DNA from: Giesbergeria sp.
GTDB taxonomy: Bacteria > Pseudomonadota > Gammaproteobacteria > Burkholderiales > Burkholderiaceae_C
Length of the DNA: 64,000 nucleotides
Assembly: GCF_028686475.1 (NCBI RefSeq)
Contig: NZ_JAQUCA010000010.1
Coordinates: 1-64,000, forward strand
Direction of reading: 5' to 3'
This document shows positions 54,135-63,278 of this stretch, piece by piece. Numbering within the stretch: position 1 is the first letter of the stretch; every line of letters starts with the position of its first letter. A model generated the notes under the pieces. The model had not been told where the DNA came from. It saw only the letters and a list, made by a program, of their open reading frames with translations, and made no database searches. The position numbers and the translations under genes were made by a program.

Positions 54135-55064
54135 CTATGAACTGCACAAGCCCTGGGTTACGCTGGGATAGCGCAAGCGCAAGCGCAACTCTTGGCGCAA
54201 ACGCTGGTTTTCTAAGCGGCGCGATTCGCTCATAAAACTGAGCAGCATGGGCGGTAGCTGTGCTTGGGCTGCCGCACGCGATAAGCGCGGCGGGCGTGGC
54301 AATCCGTACAGATCGGCTGCTGCATCAAAATAATCGCCCATTTTTAACACCGTGTTGTCACTAGCGTGGTAGATGCGCTGGGCGGCACCGCGCCACAAGG
54401 CCATACGGCAGGCACGCGCCAAATCATCGGCATGGATATGGTTGGTAAACACATCCTCACTGGCTTGCAGTACGGCGGTGCCGCGCAACAGCCGTGCCCG
54501 TGGTGTGCCGCCCTCCCGGTTGGGGGCGTAAATGCCGGGCACGCGCAAAATACTAACGCGCACCCCAGCCCGTCCTAAGCTGTGGCGCAACTGGCGTTCT
54601 GCTGCCACACGCCGCTGCGCCCGTGCGGTGGCCGGGGCCACGGGGCGGGTTTCTGGCACCCAAGCCCCAGCACAATCGCCATAAACCCCACTGGTAGAGG
54701 CATAGACCAAGGCGCGCGGCAAACGCCTCCGGCGCAAAGTACGCACCAGCGCCAGCGTGCGCGGGTCATGGTGGCCTTGGGCGGGTGGCGGGGCCAAGTG
54801 CAACACATGGGTAGCCAAGCCAGCTAAGCGGCGCAGGCTGGGCGGCTGGTCTAAGTTGCCTAGCAAAGGCGTGATGCCCGTAGCACGCAGCAGTGGCAAA
54901 CGCTCGGGGCTAGAGCTGAGGGCATACACGCGCCCACGCGCCACGGCCGTGGCTCCGGCCAGACGCTGCACGCGCAGGCCAATATCACCACAACCGACAA
55001 TCAGCAACCGTGGTTGCCGAAAACGTGCTGGCAGCGCGCCTTGGATTCCAGAGGAAAATTTCAT
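54135..55064 (-). CDS. SDR-type NAD(P)-dependent epimerase/dehydratase-like protein
   Basis: 309 residues from MKFSSGIQGALPARFRQPRL; a longer frame to 55235 is not used. Extended-SDR Rossmann start LLIVGCGDIGLRVQRLAGA, VLHLAPPPAQGHHDP where the family has the Ala-loop, ALVYASTSGVYGDCAGAW with the Ser-Thr-Ser and Tyr region, ILRVPGIYAPNREGG and TNHIHADDLARACRMAL. It matches the Burkholderiales group annotated as SDR family oxidoreductase. No Tyr-x3-Lys is clear, so catalysis is uncertain. Divergent from the reductase gene at 55170. Confidence 0.8.
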   Translation of the reverse strand: MKFSSGIQGALPARFRQPRLLIVGCGDIGLRVQRLAGATAVARGRVYALSSSPERLPLLRATGITPLLGNLDQPPSLRRLAGLATHVLHLAPPPAQGHHDPRTLALVRTLRRRRLPRALVYASTSGVYGDCAGAWVPETRPVAPATARAQRRVAAERQLRHSLGRAGVRVSILRVPGIYAPNREGGTPRARLLRGTAVLQASEDVFTNHIHADDLARACRMALWRGAAQRIYHASDNTVLKMGDYFDAAADLYGLPRPPRLSRAAAQAQLPPMLLSFMSESRRLENQRLRQELRLRLRYPSVTQGLCSS

Positions 55065-55169
55065 AAAACACAATGAGATTTCAGGGGATGGCAACATGCC
55101 GCGGCCAACAAGGCACAATTCGGCTGTTTCACCTGTTGTTTGATTGATTCTCCAAGGATACCCACCCCC

Positions 55170-56225
55170 ATGAGCAATGCACCTGCCCAGGTACAAATTA
55201 CCGTGCAACCCAGTGGCCGCAGCTTTGCGGCCCAAGCTGGCGAAACCATTTTAGAAGCCGCCATCCGCCAAGGCGTGGGCCTGCCCTACGGCTGCAAGGA
55301 TGGCGCTTGCGGCTCTTGTAAATGCCAAAAGCTAGAAGGCGAAGTGCTGCACGCCGACTACCAAGCCAAAGCCCTGAGTGCCGAAGAGGCCGCTGCCGGT
55401 TGGGTACTGACTTGCCGTGCCCAAGCCCAATCGGACGTGGTGCTGCAATCGCGCCAAGTGACGGATGAAAGTGCCTTCCCCATCAAACGGATGCCGGTGC
55501 GCGTCACCAGCCGCGTCCAACTATCGCACGATGTGATGCAACTGCAATTGCAATTGCCCGCCAATGACCCGTTCCGCTACCACGCCGGGCAATATATTGA
55601 GTTCATTTTGCGCGATGGCGCACGCCGTGCTTACTCGATGGCCAATGCGCCCCACACGCAAGCGCAAGCCCCGAGCATCGAGCTGCACATCCGCCATATG
55701 CCCGGTGGCCGCTTTACCGACCATGTGTTTAGCGCTCTGAAAGAAAAAGACATTTTACGCGTTGAAGGCCCGTTTGGCAGCTTCTACCTGCGCGAAGACA
55801 CTGACAAGCCGATTATTTTGTTGGCCTCGGGTACGGGCTTTGCCCCTATCAAAGCCTTGTTGCAGCAATTGCAGTTCAAGGGCAGCCAACGCCCTGTGAG
55901 TTTGTATTGGGGTGGCCGCCGCCCGGCAGATTTGTATATGGATGCGTGGGTGCGCGAGCAGGCCGTCAGCCTGCCCCAGTTGCGCTATGTGCCGGTGGTC
56001 TCGAACGCTTTGCCCGAAGACGGCTGGACAGGGCGCACGGGCTTTGTCCATCAGGCCGTGCTGGATGATTTTGCCGATTTGTCCAGCCACCAAGTGTATG
56101 CTTGCGGCGCACCGATTGTGGTGGAATCGGCCCGTACCAGCTACACCCAAGAGCGCAACTTGCCTGCGGATGAGTTTTATGCCGATGCCTTCACCAGCGA
56201 GGCCGACAAGCACCCACAAGGCTAA
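55170..56225 (+). CDS. Ferredoxin-NAD(P) reductase-like protein (AscD-like)
   Basis: 351 residues from MSNAPAQVQITVQPSGRSFA. N-terminal plant-type [2Fe-2S] domain (about 5-92) with ligands in YGCKDGACGSCKC and WVLTCRA; FAD domain (about 100-195) with ARRAYSMANAPHTQ; NAD(P) domain (about 205-345) with LLASGTGFAPIKALLQQLQF and VYACGAPIVVESAR. Annotated relatives are called CDP-6-deoxy-delta-3,4-glucoseen reductase, but that sugar pathway is not visible here; general electron transfer to an unknown oxygenase or dehydratase is as likely. Divergent from the SDR gene. Confidence 0.9.
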   Translation: MSNAPAQVQITVQPSGRSFAAQAGETILEAAIRQGVGLPYGCKDGACGSCKCQKLEGEVLHADYQAKALSAEEAAAGWVLTCRAQAQSDVVLQSRQVTDESAFPIKRMPVRVTSRVQLSHDVMQLQLQLPANDPFRYHAGQYIEFILRDGARRAYSMANAPHTQAQAPSIELHIRHMPGGRFTDHVFSALKEKDILRVEGPFGSFYLREDTDKPIILLASGTGFAPIKALLQQLQFKGSQRPVSLYWGGRRPADLYMDAWVREQAVSLPQLRYVPVVSNALPEDGWTGRTGFVHQAVLDDFADLSSHQVYACGAPIVVESARTSYTQERNLPADEFYADAFTSEADKHPQG

Positions 56226-56237
56226 ATGGGGTTTACT

Positions 56238-57500
56238 TCAGGGCAGCACTTGCTTTTCTAAGCGCCAAATGCCGCGCAGCAAGGCATAGCTTTGTCGCTG
56301 CCCTGCCACCGATTCACGCCCCAGTTCCAGTTGCAACTCTGGCCCTTGTGGCCACTGGTAGCCCAAAGTGGTGGCGGTGCGTTGGGCGCGTTGGTAGCGG
56401 TTCAGGCGTGTCTCGGTAGCCAGCAAAGCAGCACCCGGCCCATGCAGGCGATGGCGGGCTTGTAGCTGTTCGGTGCGTAGCCCCCAATCCCAACGTGGAT
56501 GAAATTGCCAACGCGCCTCTAGCCAGCCACCATACGAAGTGCCCCGGTATTGGGCATCGCCATTGGCCGAACTGAGGCCACCGTTATCGCGCCGCCCCCA
56601 AGCGGCAGCCGTCAAAATGAACGGTACGTCATGGCCTTGCCAGCGCGCGCTGGTGGCGGCCAAATCGGTGCGTCCGTCAAAACAAGCCACTTGGCCCAAG
56701 GTGCTGTGGTTACAGACTGGAGCGCTGTGGCTGTGCCCGCCTCCTAGGCTGCTGGTGCGGCTGCCGCGTCCTTCAGGCTCCAAATGGGTGGCAAAACCAT
56801 CCAGTGCCAACGTGCCTTGGGCTACCGGCACGGCTGTGCCAATATGCAGTGTAGGCACTACTGGCCCTTGGGCCGCGCCCGGAAAAACCGCCCCTTTCCA
56901 TAAGCCTACATCCAGTGCCAGCGGCCACTGGGCCAGCGTGCCACGCCAGCCCCATTGCACGCCATCGTCTATCCACAGGCCGTTCACGCTGGCTTGTTGT
57001 GCCAGTGGCATCAGGGCGAAGCGGTCAAAGTGGCCCGCGCTTTCTAAAACCGCTCCCATAGCAGGGCGCTGCCGTCCGGCAGTCAGTAGCCAAGTGCCGT
57101 TGCCGTAGGGTTGGCGCAGTTGCAGCCAAAAGGCTTCGGTATGGGCGCGGTCGCTGCCATGTTTGCCGACGGCGGCATAGGCTTGCCATTGCGGGTTCCA
57201 GCGCCAAGCGGCTTCTAGCACCCCATGTTCTAGCCCCCAGCCGCGCCGGTCAATGCCCGCATCGCCTTGCAATAAAAAACCATCCATGCGTGCGGAGGGC
57301 AATGCCCTATCAGCTTGTAGGTAAGTGATGGCAGCGGCTGCGCCTAAGCGTAAGCTGGCGCTGTCTTCTGCTGCCGGTGCAGTCTGGTCTATACCGCCAT
57401 GCGCTGCTACCCACACAGGGCAGCTGGCCAGCCACGCCCACAGTGCGGCTTTAGGGGCGCGGCCACGGGTCAGAATGGCGGGAATCGCTAAGAAATTCAT
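56238..57500 (-). CDS. Predicted outer-membrane protein next to MbnH/MbnP
   Basis: 420 residues. A basic N-terminus and hydrophobic stretch (KAALWAWLASCPVWVAAHGG) could be a signal peptide; the start overlaps mbnH by 50 bases and may be wrong. The rest alternates hydrophobic and polar residues rich in Trp, Gly and aromatic strand ends (LEAAWRWNPQWQAYAAVGKH, GTSYGGWLEARWQFHPRWDW), as in beta-barrels. HSHSAPVC carries His and Cys that could bind metal. No known family was recognised. Position after mbnP-mbnH suggests a channel or receptor for the same pathway. Confidence 0.7.
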   Translation of the reverse strand: MNFLAIPAILTRGRAPKAALWAWLASCPVWVAAHGGIDQTAPAAEDSASLRLGAAAAITYLQADRALPSARMDGFLLQGDAGIDRRGWGLEHGVLEAAWRWNPQWQAYAAVGKHGSDRAHTEAFWLQLRQPYGNGTWLLTAGRQRPAMGAVLESAGHFDRFALMPLAQQASVNGLWIDDGVQWGWRGTLAQWPLALDVGLWKGAVFPGAAQGPVVPTLHIGTAVPVAQGTLALDGFATHLEPEGRGSRTSSLGGGHSHSAPVCNHSTLGQVACFDGRTDLAATSARWQGHDVPFILTAAAWGRRDNGGLSSANGDAQYRGTSYGGWLEARWQFHPRWDWGLRTEQLQARHRLHGPGAALLATETRLNRYQRAQRTATTLGYQWPQGPELQLELGRESVAGQRQSYALLRGIWRLEKQVLP

Positions 57501-58641
57501 GGTCGGTAAGTGTTTTAAGAAAGGCGACGAGGTCGGATTTGTCTTGCGCGTTCAGGTCTATCAGGCTGACCAGTTCGCTTTTATGCGGGTTTTGGCGGCC
57601 ATCCCCAGCGTAAGGGCCGGTGCTGATGCGGCGGCCACCAGCGGCATAGAAGTCCAGCACGTCTTCCAACGTGGCAATGCTGCCGTCGTGCATGTACGGG
57701 GCGGTCACTTCCACATTGCGTAGGCTGGGCGCACGGAAAAACCCCATATCTTTCACCAAGGCGGTCAGTTCAAACACGCCCCGGTTGGGTTCGGGGAAAG
57801 CCCCAGTTCCGCCCAGGTTGTACAGGCCGGTGTTGTGGAAGGGAGTTTCTACCACCCGACTGCTGGCATGGACGATTTGGTCATTCAAGTTAAAACTGCC
57901 GTGGCAATGAAAGCATTCGGCTTTTTCGCCAAAAAACAGCTGCATCCCGCGCGTTTCTGGGGCGGATAGCGGTGCTTTGCCTTGCAAATACTGGTCATAA
58001 CGGCTATTGCCCGACAGCAGCGAGCGCTGAAAGCTGGCAATCGCTTGAATCACCTGGCCCCAATCCAACGGCGTAGCCACACCCGGAAAGGCGGCGGCAA
58101 ACTTGGGCGCATACGCTGGTTCAGCGCGCAAGCGCTCCAATACCTCGGCGCGGTTGTGGTCGTTGACACCCATTTCTACCGGGTCATCGCCAAACAGCGG
58201 CACTTCCATCTGTTTTTCCAGCGTCACCAGCGAGGGGTTGGCCCAGGTCAGGGTGGCGTTATAGACCACATTGGCCAAGCCTTGGGCACCACGCGGATGC
58301 ACCATGCCGGTAGAGCCTATGGCGCGCCCCAGGCCATCGGTAAAAGCCTTGTCTTGTTGGTGGCAACTGGCGCAAGATTGCTGGCCGTTGCCCGACAAAC
58401 GCCGGTCGTAAAACAGATGGCGGCCCAAATCGACCTTGGCTTGGCTCATAGGGTTGGTCTCGGGCACTTTGGGCACCGGAAAATATGCCGGTAGTACCCA
58501 TTGCCAACCATCGCCCGAACTTGGTACCGTATCATTCACCGATACCCCATCGCCGCCACAGCCAGCCAGCATAGCGGCCCCCGCAAGGAGGCCGCCAGCC
58601 AGCCAGCGCAGCGCAGGAGTTTTGCACTGCGCGCTGCTCAT
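57451..58641 (-). CDS. mbnH: Di-heme enzyme MbnH (cytochrome c peroxidase/MauG-like)
   Basis: 396 residues from MSSAQCKTPALRWLAGGLLA. Lipobox MLAGC28 predicts a lipid anchor. Two c-type heme motifs: Cys90-Ala-Ser-Cys93-His94 and Cys243-Phe-His-Cys246-His247, with LGRHLFYDRRLSGNGQQ before the first and YMHDGSIATLEDVLDFYA near the end as in di-heme peroxidases. It belongs to the MXAN_0977-type group (TIGR04039) that pairs with MbnP; the characterised MbnH oxidises a Trp of MbnP to kynurenine using a high-valent di-heme state. Its ATG overlaps the mbnP stop. Confidence 0.92.
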   Translation of the reverse strand: MSSAQCKTPALRWLAGGLLAGAAMLAGCGGDGVSVNDTVPSSGDGWQWVLPAYFPVPKVPETNPMSQAKVDLGRHLFYDRRLSGNGQQSCASCHQQDKAFTDGLGRAIGSTGMVHPRGAQGLANVVYNATLTWANPSLVTLEKQMEVPLFGDDPVEMGVNDHNRAEVLERLRAEPAYAPKFAAAFPGVATPLDWGQVIQAIASFQRSLLSGNSRYDQYLQGKAPLSAPETRGMQLFFGEKAECFHCHGSFNLNDQIVHASSRVVETPFHNTGLYNLGGTGAFPEPNRGVFELTALVKDMGFFRAPSLRNVEVTAPYMHDGSIATLEDVLDFYAAGGRRISTGPYAGDGRQNPHKSELVSLIDLNAQDKSDLVAFLKTLTDHEFLSDSRHSDPWPRP

Positions 58642-59579
58642 CGTGCAATCGGGCGGAAAATGGTTTGTGCCGCGCCGCCAGCAATGGGCAAACCGTTGCC
58701 CGTGCCATCGGCCTGCCAATCAAGCGCTAAGGCCCGGAAGACACCCGCGCATTCGGGGTCGGTGCCGCCCGACATACAACCAGCAGCTCCGCCCAAGTTT
58801 TTGCTTACATCATTGCCTGCCACCAAGGCTTGCACATCCAAGGCGATTTTTTGCTGCTCGGGATTAAAAGCTGCAAAATGCACTTGTGTTCGGTTGGGGG
58901 CTTGGCATTGCACGGTTTCGCCGGTAGCTGGATTGCCGAGGCAACCGGTAGAGCCTAAATGCACGGCAAAGGTTTTGGCGCTCCACTGGCCGTTGGCCCC
59001 TTCGGGGTCGGTCAATTCAATTTTACTGAACTTGCGCCCCGATTGCCAAGACCAAGCCATCGCGCCAATGTCCAGCGGCGGTTTGGCGGTGGCCACATCC
59101 GAATACAGGGTGTGGTTCAGGGCAAAGGGTACGCCCATCGTCAGTTTCAGGCCGACGTAGTTTCCGGCGGGCACCGTGCCACGCACCAGCGCATTGGTTG
59201 CTGGCGTGCCACCGTTACAAGCACCGCTCGCATCTTCTAAATCAATCAAGGTGACGCGGTCAGAACCGACGCTCAAATTCCAATCGTCATTGGCGGCTAA
59301 AGTGAGAGGCGTTTCTGTGCCATCGGCCTGCAACAGGGCCACGTTGGAGATATAAAAACGCAAATCCTTGATGTGCGCGTTGGCAGCACCCGTGCCCAAA
59401 CCCGCTACCAGCGTGTTGCACTGCACCGGCGTATGGCCGGCCACCGCGACAAACTCTAATGCGACCGCGCGCGTGCTGGCGCTGCTATCGTCACCACTGC
59501 CGCCACCGCAGCCACTCAACAAAGCCAGTGCCAACACCGACAGACCACCCGAAAAACCGACCAAACCACGCTTCAACAT
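58638..59579 (-). CDS. mbnP: MbnP family copper-binding protein (metallo-mystery pair four-Cys motif)
   Basis: 313 residues from ATG 59579, which has TTGGA six bases upstream; ATG 59585 is also in frame. Lipobox LLSGC24. The mature protein has the TIGR04052 pattern: VQCNTL, GACNGG, TGCLGNP, VQCQAP, AGCMSG and PECAG cysteines, HIKDLRFYISNVALL, and GAMAWSWQSGRKFSKIEL with the conserved Trp pair. In methanotrophs MbnP binds copper and its kynurenine comes from MbnH. Overlap with mbnH (ATGA) shows coupling. Here there is no methanobactin peptide or mbnA-type gene in the window. Confidence 0.92.
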   Translation of the reverse strand: MLKRGLVGFSGGLSVLALALLSGCGGGSGDDSSASTRAVALEFVAVAGHTPVQCNTLVAGLGTGAANAHIKDLRFYISNVALLQADGTETPLTLAANDDWNLSVGSDRVTLIDLEDASGACNGGTPATNALVRGTVPAGNYVGLKLTMGVPFALNHTLYSDVATAKPPLDIGAMAWSWQSGRKFSKIELTDPEGANGQWSAKTFAVHLGSTGCLGNPATGETVQCQAPNRTQVHFAAFNPEQQKIALDVQALVAGNDVSKNLGGAAGCMSGGTDPECAGVFRALALDWQADGTGNGLPIAGGAAQTIFRPIAR

Positions 59580-59728
59580 ACACATTCCAATCCAAACCGC
59601 ACCGGTTGGGGCGCGCTGATAAACCCCCGCACGCCTCTATGGAAAATAGGCAATGGGCAGGCCACAGCAAACCACCGCCTAGCAAGGCAGTGCGCCAAAA
59701 AAACAGGTGTTAAAAAACGAAAAATGAC

Positions 59729-59752
59729 AACCCCACCCGCAGGGGTGGGAAT
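59729..59752 (-). terminator. Possible terminator between the DUF2946-like gene and mbnP
   Basis: CCCACCC and GGGTGGG form a strong stem with a short loop; on the minus strand it is followed by GTTGTCATTTTTCG, a T-rich but interrupted tract. If active, mbnP needs its own promoter in the remaining 150 bases. Confidence 0.5.
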
Positions 59753-59773
59753 TGTGAAATCAAGGGAATAATG

Positions 59774-60133
59774 TCAAGCGAAGGACGGGGGGCCACGCGC
59801 TGGCATGGGCGGAGCCACCAACGCAGCAATACGGGCCGCTGGGATAGACTGCATGGCATACGCCAGCGAGCTATCGAGCAAAGAAGGCGCTGGAGCCAGA
59901 GGAGGCGGGGGAGCCAAGGGGCTTTGGCACAGCGGGCAGTCCAGCACGGTATAGCCGGACTCTACTTCGCCTTGGCTGTCTTTGAGCAGCAATTTCATGC
60001 CACCGTTCATGGAACAGACCAGTTCCATCGACTGTTGCCCAGTAAACGGAGCGGCAACGGCGGCACTTAAAGACAATACGAAACACGCCAGCACCCAGCG
60101 GATGACAAGAGGCATGGAACGAAGTTGCTGCAT
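59774..60133 (-). CDS. Small secreted DUF2946-like protein
   Basis: 119 residues from MQQLRSMPLVIRWVLACFVL. Signal peptide about 1-28 (ending AVAAP). The mature part has ELVCSMNGGMKLLL and VLDCPLCQSPLAPPPP, that is one Cys plus a CPLC pair, the pattern of DUF2946 proteins often found near copper or TonB-linked genes. A Pro/Ala tail follows. It precedes mbnP on the same strand by 194 bases, fitting metal handling; the function is not known. Confidence 0.72.
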   Translation of the reverse strand: MQQLRSMPLVIRWVLACFVLSLSAAVAAPFTGQQSMELVCSMNGGMKLLLKDSQGEVESGYTVLDCPLCQSPLAPPPPLAPAPSLLDSSLAYAMQSIPAARIAALVAPPMPARGPPSFA

Positions 60134-60183
60134 GGCCTGATTATTCCACAAACTGGGTAGGGCTTTAACCTATTTATCCCGAT

Positions 60184-61173
60184 TTAGCCCAACAAGCGCG
60201 CCAACGTGAGCAACGCCAACAGCAACAACCAAACCACCACTGAGCGCCAGACTAAACCGACCACACTGCGTAAATGGCCGACTTCGGGTTCGCGGCCAGG
60301 GGTGCGGTCGCTGTCGCCGATATTGGCCTCTACTGCGATGCCCGGCGGCGCAGGCAGGGCTTCTACCTGCAATTTGAGTGCTTCGCCACCCAAGCGCACA
60401 TTGATGGCCCCAGCGGTAGCGGCCAGCACCACGCCATCGTTGTCATTGGGGAAGCGTTGGGCATGGAAACGCCAGCCGTCAATCGCTTCTTCAAAACTGC
60501 CTACCACGGCAAAGCACAGCGCCGTAAGACGCGCGGGTAGCCAGTCCACCACCATCCAGCAGCGCAAAGCAAGCACCTGCAAGGCCAGACTGGTGGGAGC
60601 TGCCAAAGCGCCACGGCGTGGGGTAGCAGTGCGCGCGACAAACTCGGCCATGCGGTACAACACCGCTCCTGCTGGCCCTAAACCTAAGGCCGCCAGCAAG
60701 GAAAACCATGCCAACACCCCAAACACATGCCGATGCGCGGCCAGTACCGAATACTCAATCACATGGCGCACCATTTCGCTGCGCGGTAAATCCGAGGCAT
60801 CTACCTGTTGCCACTCGGCCAGCAAGCGGCGCGCGCGTTCTTGGTCATCCTCTTCTAAGGCATCGCGCAGACGGGTAAAGTGGTGGCTAAACTGGCGAAA
60901 ACCCAGTGTCAGGTACAGGATGGCCACGCTCCACAGCATGGCAAACGGCCAACCCAAACCCCAAAGCAACAACCAATGCACCGCCAGTGCCAGTAGCGCT
61001 GGCAAGGCTACGGCCATAGACCAAGCCACCCAAGCATGGTGGTGCTTGCCTGCATCAAAATTGCGCCCCACCCACAGCGCCCAAGCGCGCAATCCGGCAT
61101 GGATACGGTTGTGGGCCGCCAGTGGCCGGGCCTGCTCTAGCAGCAGGGCGAACAAGATGGCAAAAAAACTCAT
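60184..61173 (-). CDS. CobD/CbiB-family membrane protein
   Basis: 329 residues with several membrane segments: about 48-75 (WVAWSMAVALPALLALAVHW), 70-95, about 155-180 (VFGVLAWFSLLAALGLGPAG) and one at the C-terminus (VWRSVVVWLLLLALLTLARL). FFAILFALLLEQARPLAAHN at the start and DLPRSEMVRHVIEYSVLAAH match proteins annotated as CobD/CbiB family in Burkholderiales. CbiB attaches aminopropanol to the corrin in cobalamin synthesis, but no other cobalamin gene is near and these relatives are diverged, so another role is likely. 48 bases after the NUDIX gene. Confidence 0.75.
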   Translation of the reverse strand: MSFFAILFALLLEQARPLAAHNRIHAGLRAWALWVGRNFDAGKHHHAWVAWSMAVALPALLALAVHWLLLWGLGWPFAMLWSVAILYLTLGFRQFSHHFTRLRDALEEDDQERARRLLAEWQQVDASDLPRSEMVRHVIEYSVLAAHRHVFGVLAWFSLLAALGLGPAGAVLYRMAEFVARTATPRRGALAAPTSLALQVLALRCWMVVDWLPARLTALCFAVVGSFEEAIDGWRFHAQRFPNDNDGVVLAATAGAINVRLGGEALKLQVEALPAPPGIAVEANIGDSDRTPGREPEVGHLRSVVGLVWRSVVVWLLLLALLTLARLLG

Positions 61174-61221
61174 ACTGGCATCATACCCAGCAGTTTTTCT
61201 GCTGGGGGCGCTGGGAGTGGC

Positions 61222-61908
61222 TCAGGCTTGCAGGAAACGGTAAAAATTACGTAACATTCCGGCCGTGGCACCCCAAATGTAGTGATTTTTGTCGCCACTT
61301 TGGTAGGGCATAGAAAACCACTCGCGGCGCACGCCCTGCCAGTCAAACACATGGCGGCGGTGATTGGCTGGATTGAGTAAAAACGCCAAAGGCACTTCAA
61401 AAATCTCGGCCACCTCCTGCGGATTGGCTTGCAATTGGCATCCTGGCTGCACCAAGGCCACCACGGGCGAGACCGCATAGGCCGAGCCGGTGAAGTAGGT
61501 TGGTAAACTGCCCAGCACCTCCACCCAGTGGGGGTCTAGCCCAATTTCTTCTTGGGCCTCGCGCAGGGCCGCTGCCGTGGCCGAGGCATCTTCGGCATCC
61601 ATACGCCCCCCCGGAAAAGCCACCTGCCCCGAATGGCTAGACAGGTGCAGGCTGCGCTGCGTCAGTAACACCGTAGGCTGGGGGCGCAACACAATCGGCA
61701 CCAGCACCGCTGCGGCGGCTTGGGGACGGTCTAAAAAAGCCGGTTCGCGCACGACCTCGGGCTGCCAATGCCGTGGCGGTTGGGCAAAGCGCTGGCGCAG
61801 GGCAGCGGGGGTTTGCGCTGGCGCTGGTATAGCAGGCAAATGGCTGTCTATGCCCACCACAGGCACCTGTTGGGGGTCAAAGCGTGGCAATCGAGAGTGG
61901 GAGGACAT
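61222..61908 (-). CDS. NUDIX hydrolase, CoA pyrophosphatase-type
   Basis: 228 residues from MSSHSRLPRFDPQQVPVVGI; the frame to 61929 is not needed. NUDIX box GGRMDAEDASATAAALREAQ followed by EEIGLDP (the REAQEEIG core), inside a fold with VLLTQRSLHLSSHSGQVAFP, the UPF0035/CoA diphosphatase signature region. It probably hydrolyses CoA or related dinucleotides to phosphopantetheine-type products. It follows the rplS terminator and precedes the CobD/CbiB-like gene. Confidence 0.88.
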   Translation of the reverse strand: MSSHSRLPRFDPQQVPVVGIDSHLPAIPAPAQTPAALRQRFAQPPRHWQPEVVREPAFLDRPQAAAAVLVPIVLRPQPTVLLTQRSLHLSSHSGQVAFPGGRMDAEDASATAAALREAQEEIGLDPHWVEVLGSLPTYFTGSAYAVSPVVALVQPGCQLQANPQEVAEIFEVPLAFLLNPANHRRHVFDWQGVRREWFSMPYQSGDKNHYIWGATAGMLRNFYRFLQA

Positions 61909-61931
61909 TAAACACAATCCCTGACACAAAG

Positions 61932-61964
61932 AAAAAAGCCGCCACAGGCAAGGCTGTGGCGGCT
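61932..61964 (-). terminator. Intrinsic terminator after rplS
   Basis: Read on the minus strand, AGCCGCCACAG/CTGTGGCGGCT is a perfect 11-bp stem with a 6-base loop followed by T6. It ends the ribosomal operon before the NUDIX gene. Confidence 0.92.
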
Positions 61965-61994
61965 GGTGCGCTTAAAGCGGCGCTGGGGCAGGCT

Positions 61995-62387
<393 letters not shown>

Positions 62388-62491
62388 GGTTGCATCCATC
62401 GATCGTGTTCGCGCCATTATTGGCATGGTCAGGATTGACCTTGTGCCTTGCACGGGCAAGGCGGCCGAGCAGAGGATCGAAAAGCCCAAGA

Positions 62492-63259
62492 TTATAGCGC
62501 GCCCGACAATCCGCCTAGCAGGGCCTCATCAGCGGGGTGCAATTGGCCAGCTTTGCGCGCGTTGTCGATTAAATCGGGGCGGTGTTGGGCCGTGGTTCGC
62601 AAAGATTGCTCACGCCGCCAGCGTTCAATCTGGGCATGGTGGCCTGATAGCAAGGGCGCAGGCACGGTTTGGCCTTGCCAATGTTCGGGGCGGGTGTAGT
62701 GCGGGCAATCGAGCAAACCATCGAGCGCCGGGTTAAAACTGTCGAATTGGTGGCTGCCTTCATCGCTCAGTACCCCCGGTTGCAAACGGGCTACGGCATC
62801 GAGCAGTGCCAAGGCAGCAATTTCGCCACCCGAAAGCACAAAATCGCCCAAACTGATTTGGGCATTGACGTAGCGGTCTATAAAACGCTGGTCTATGCCT
62901 TCGTAGCGGCCACACAGCAAAATCGCCCCAGCGCTGGCCGACCACTGTTCTACGGCGCTGTGGTTGAGCGCGGCCCCAATGGGCGAGAACAATACCAGCG
63001 GCACTTGGGCAGCGGGGTCTTCGGCGCGCTCGGTGCGGACAGCGAGCAGACAGCGTTCTAACGGTGCCGCCATCATCACCATGCCGGGGCCACCGCCAAA
63101 AGGCCGGTCATCGACGCGGCGGTAATTGCCTTCGGCATAGTCGCGGGGGTTCCAGCAACGCACATCGACCAAACCACTGGCATAGGCGCGCCGGTTGATG
63201 CCACTGCTTAAAAAGGGCGTAAACAGCTCAGGAAACAGGGTAATGACATCAAAACGCAT
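62492..63259 (-). CDS. trmD: tRNA (guanine37-N1)-methyltransferase TrmD
   Basis: 255 residues from [25 protein letters not shown]-fold methyltransferase with the trefoil-knot motif [40 protein letters not shown] and [16 protein letters not shown]. It methylates G37 of tRNAs with G at position 36, preventing frameshifts. Between rimM (19 bases upstream) and rplS in the classical rpsP-rimM-trmD-rplS operon. Confidence 0.97.
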   Translation of the reverse strand: MRFDVITLFPELFTPFLSSGINRRAYASGLVDVRCWNPRDYAEGNYRRVDDRPFGGGPGMVMMAAPLERCLLAVRTERAEDPAAQVPLVLFSPIGAALNHSAVEQWSASAGAILLCGRYEGIDQRFIDRYVNAQISLGDFVLSGGEIAALALLDAVARLQPGVLSDEGSHQFDSFNPALDGLLDCPHYTRPEHWQGQTVPAPLLSGHHAQIERWRREQSLRTTAQHRPDLIDNARKAGQLHPADEALLGGLSGAL

Positions 63260-63278
63260 GGCAGGCGGCAGTGGGCAC

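Noticed and set aside
60184-61173. Cobalamin biosynthesis locus
   Set aside because: Only one diverged CobD/CbiB-like gene is present, plus a small CbiX/SirB protein 55 kb away; no other corrin genes were seen.
60206-61243. Plus-strand open frame of 345 codons opposite the CobD/CbiB-like gene
   Set aside because: Ser/Lys/Ala-rich reversed composition; the opposite strand has a coherent membrane protein.
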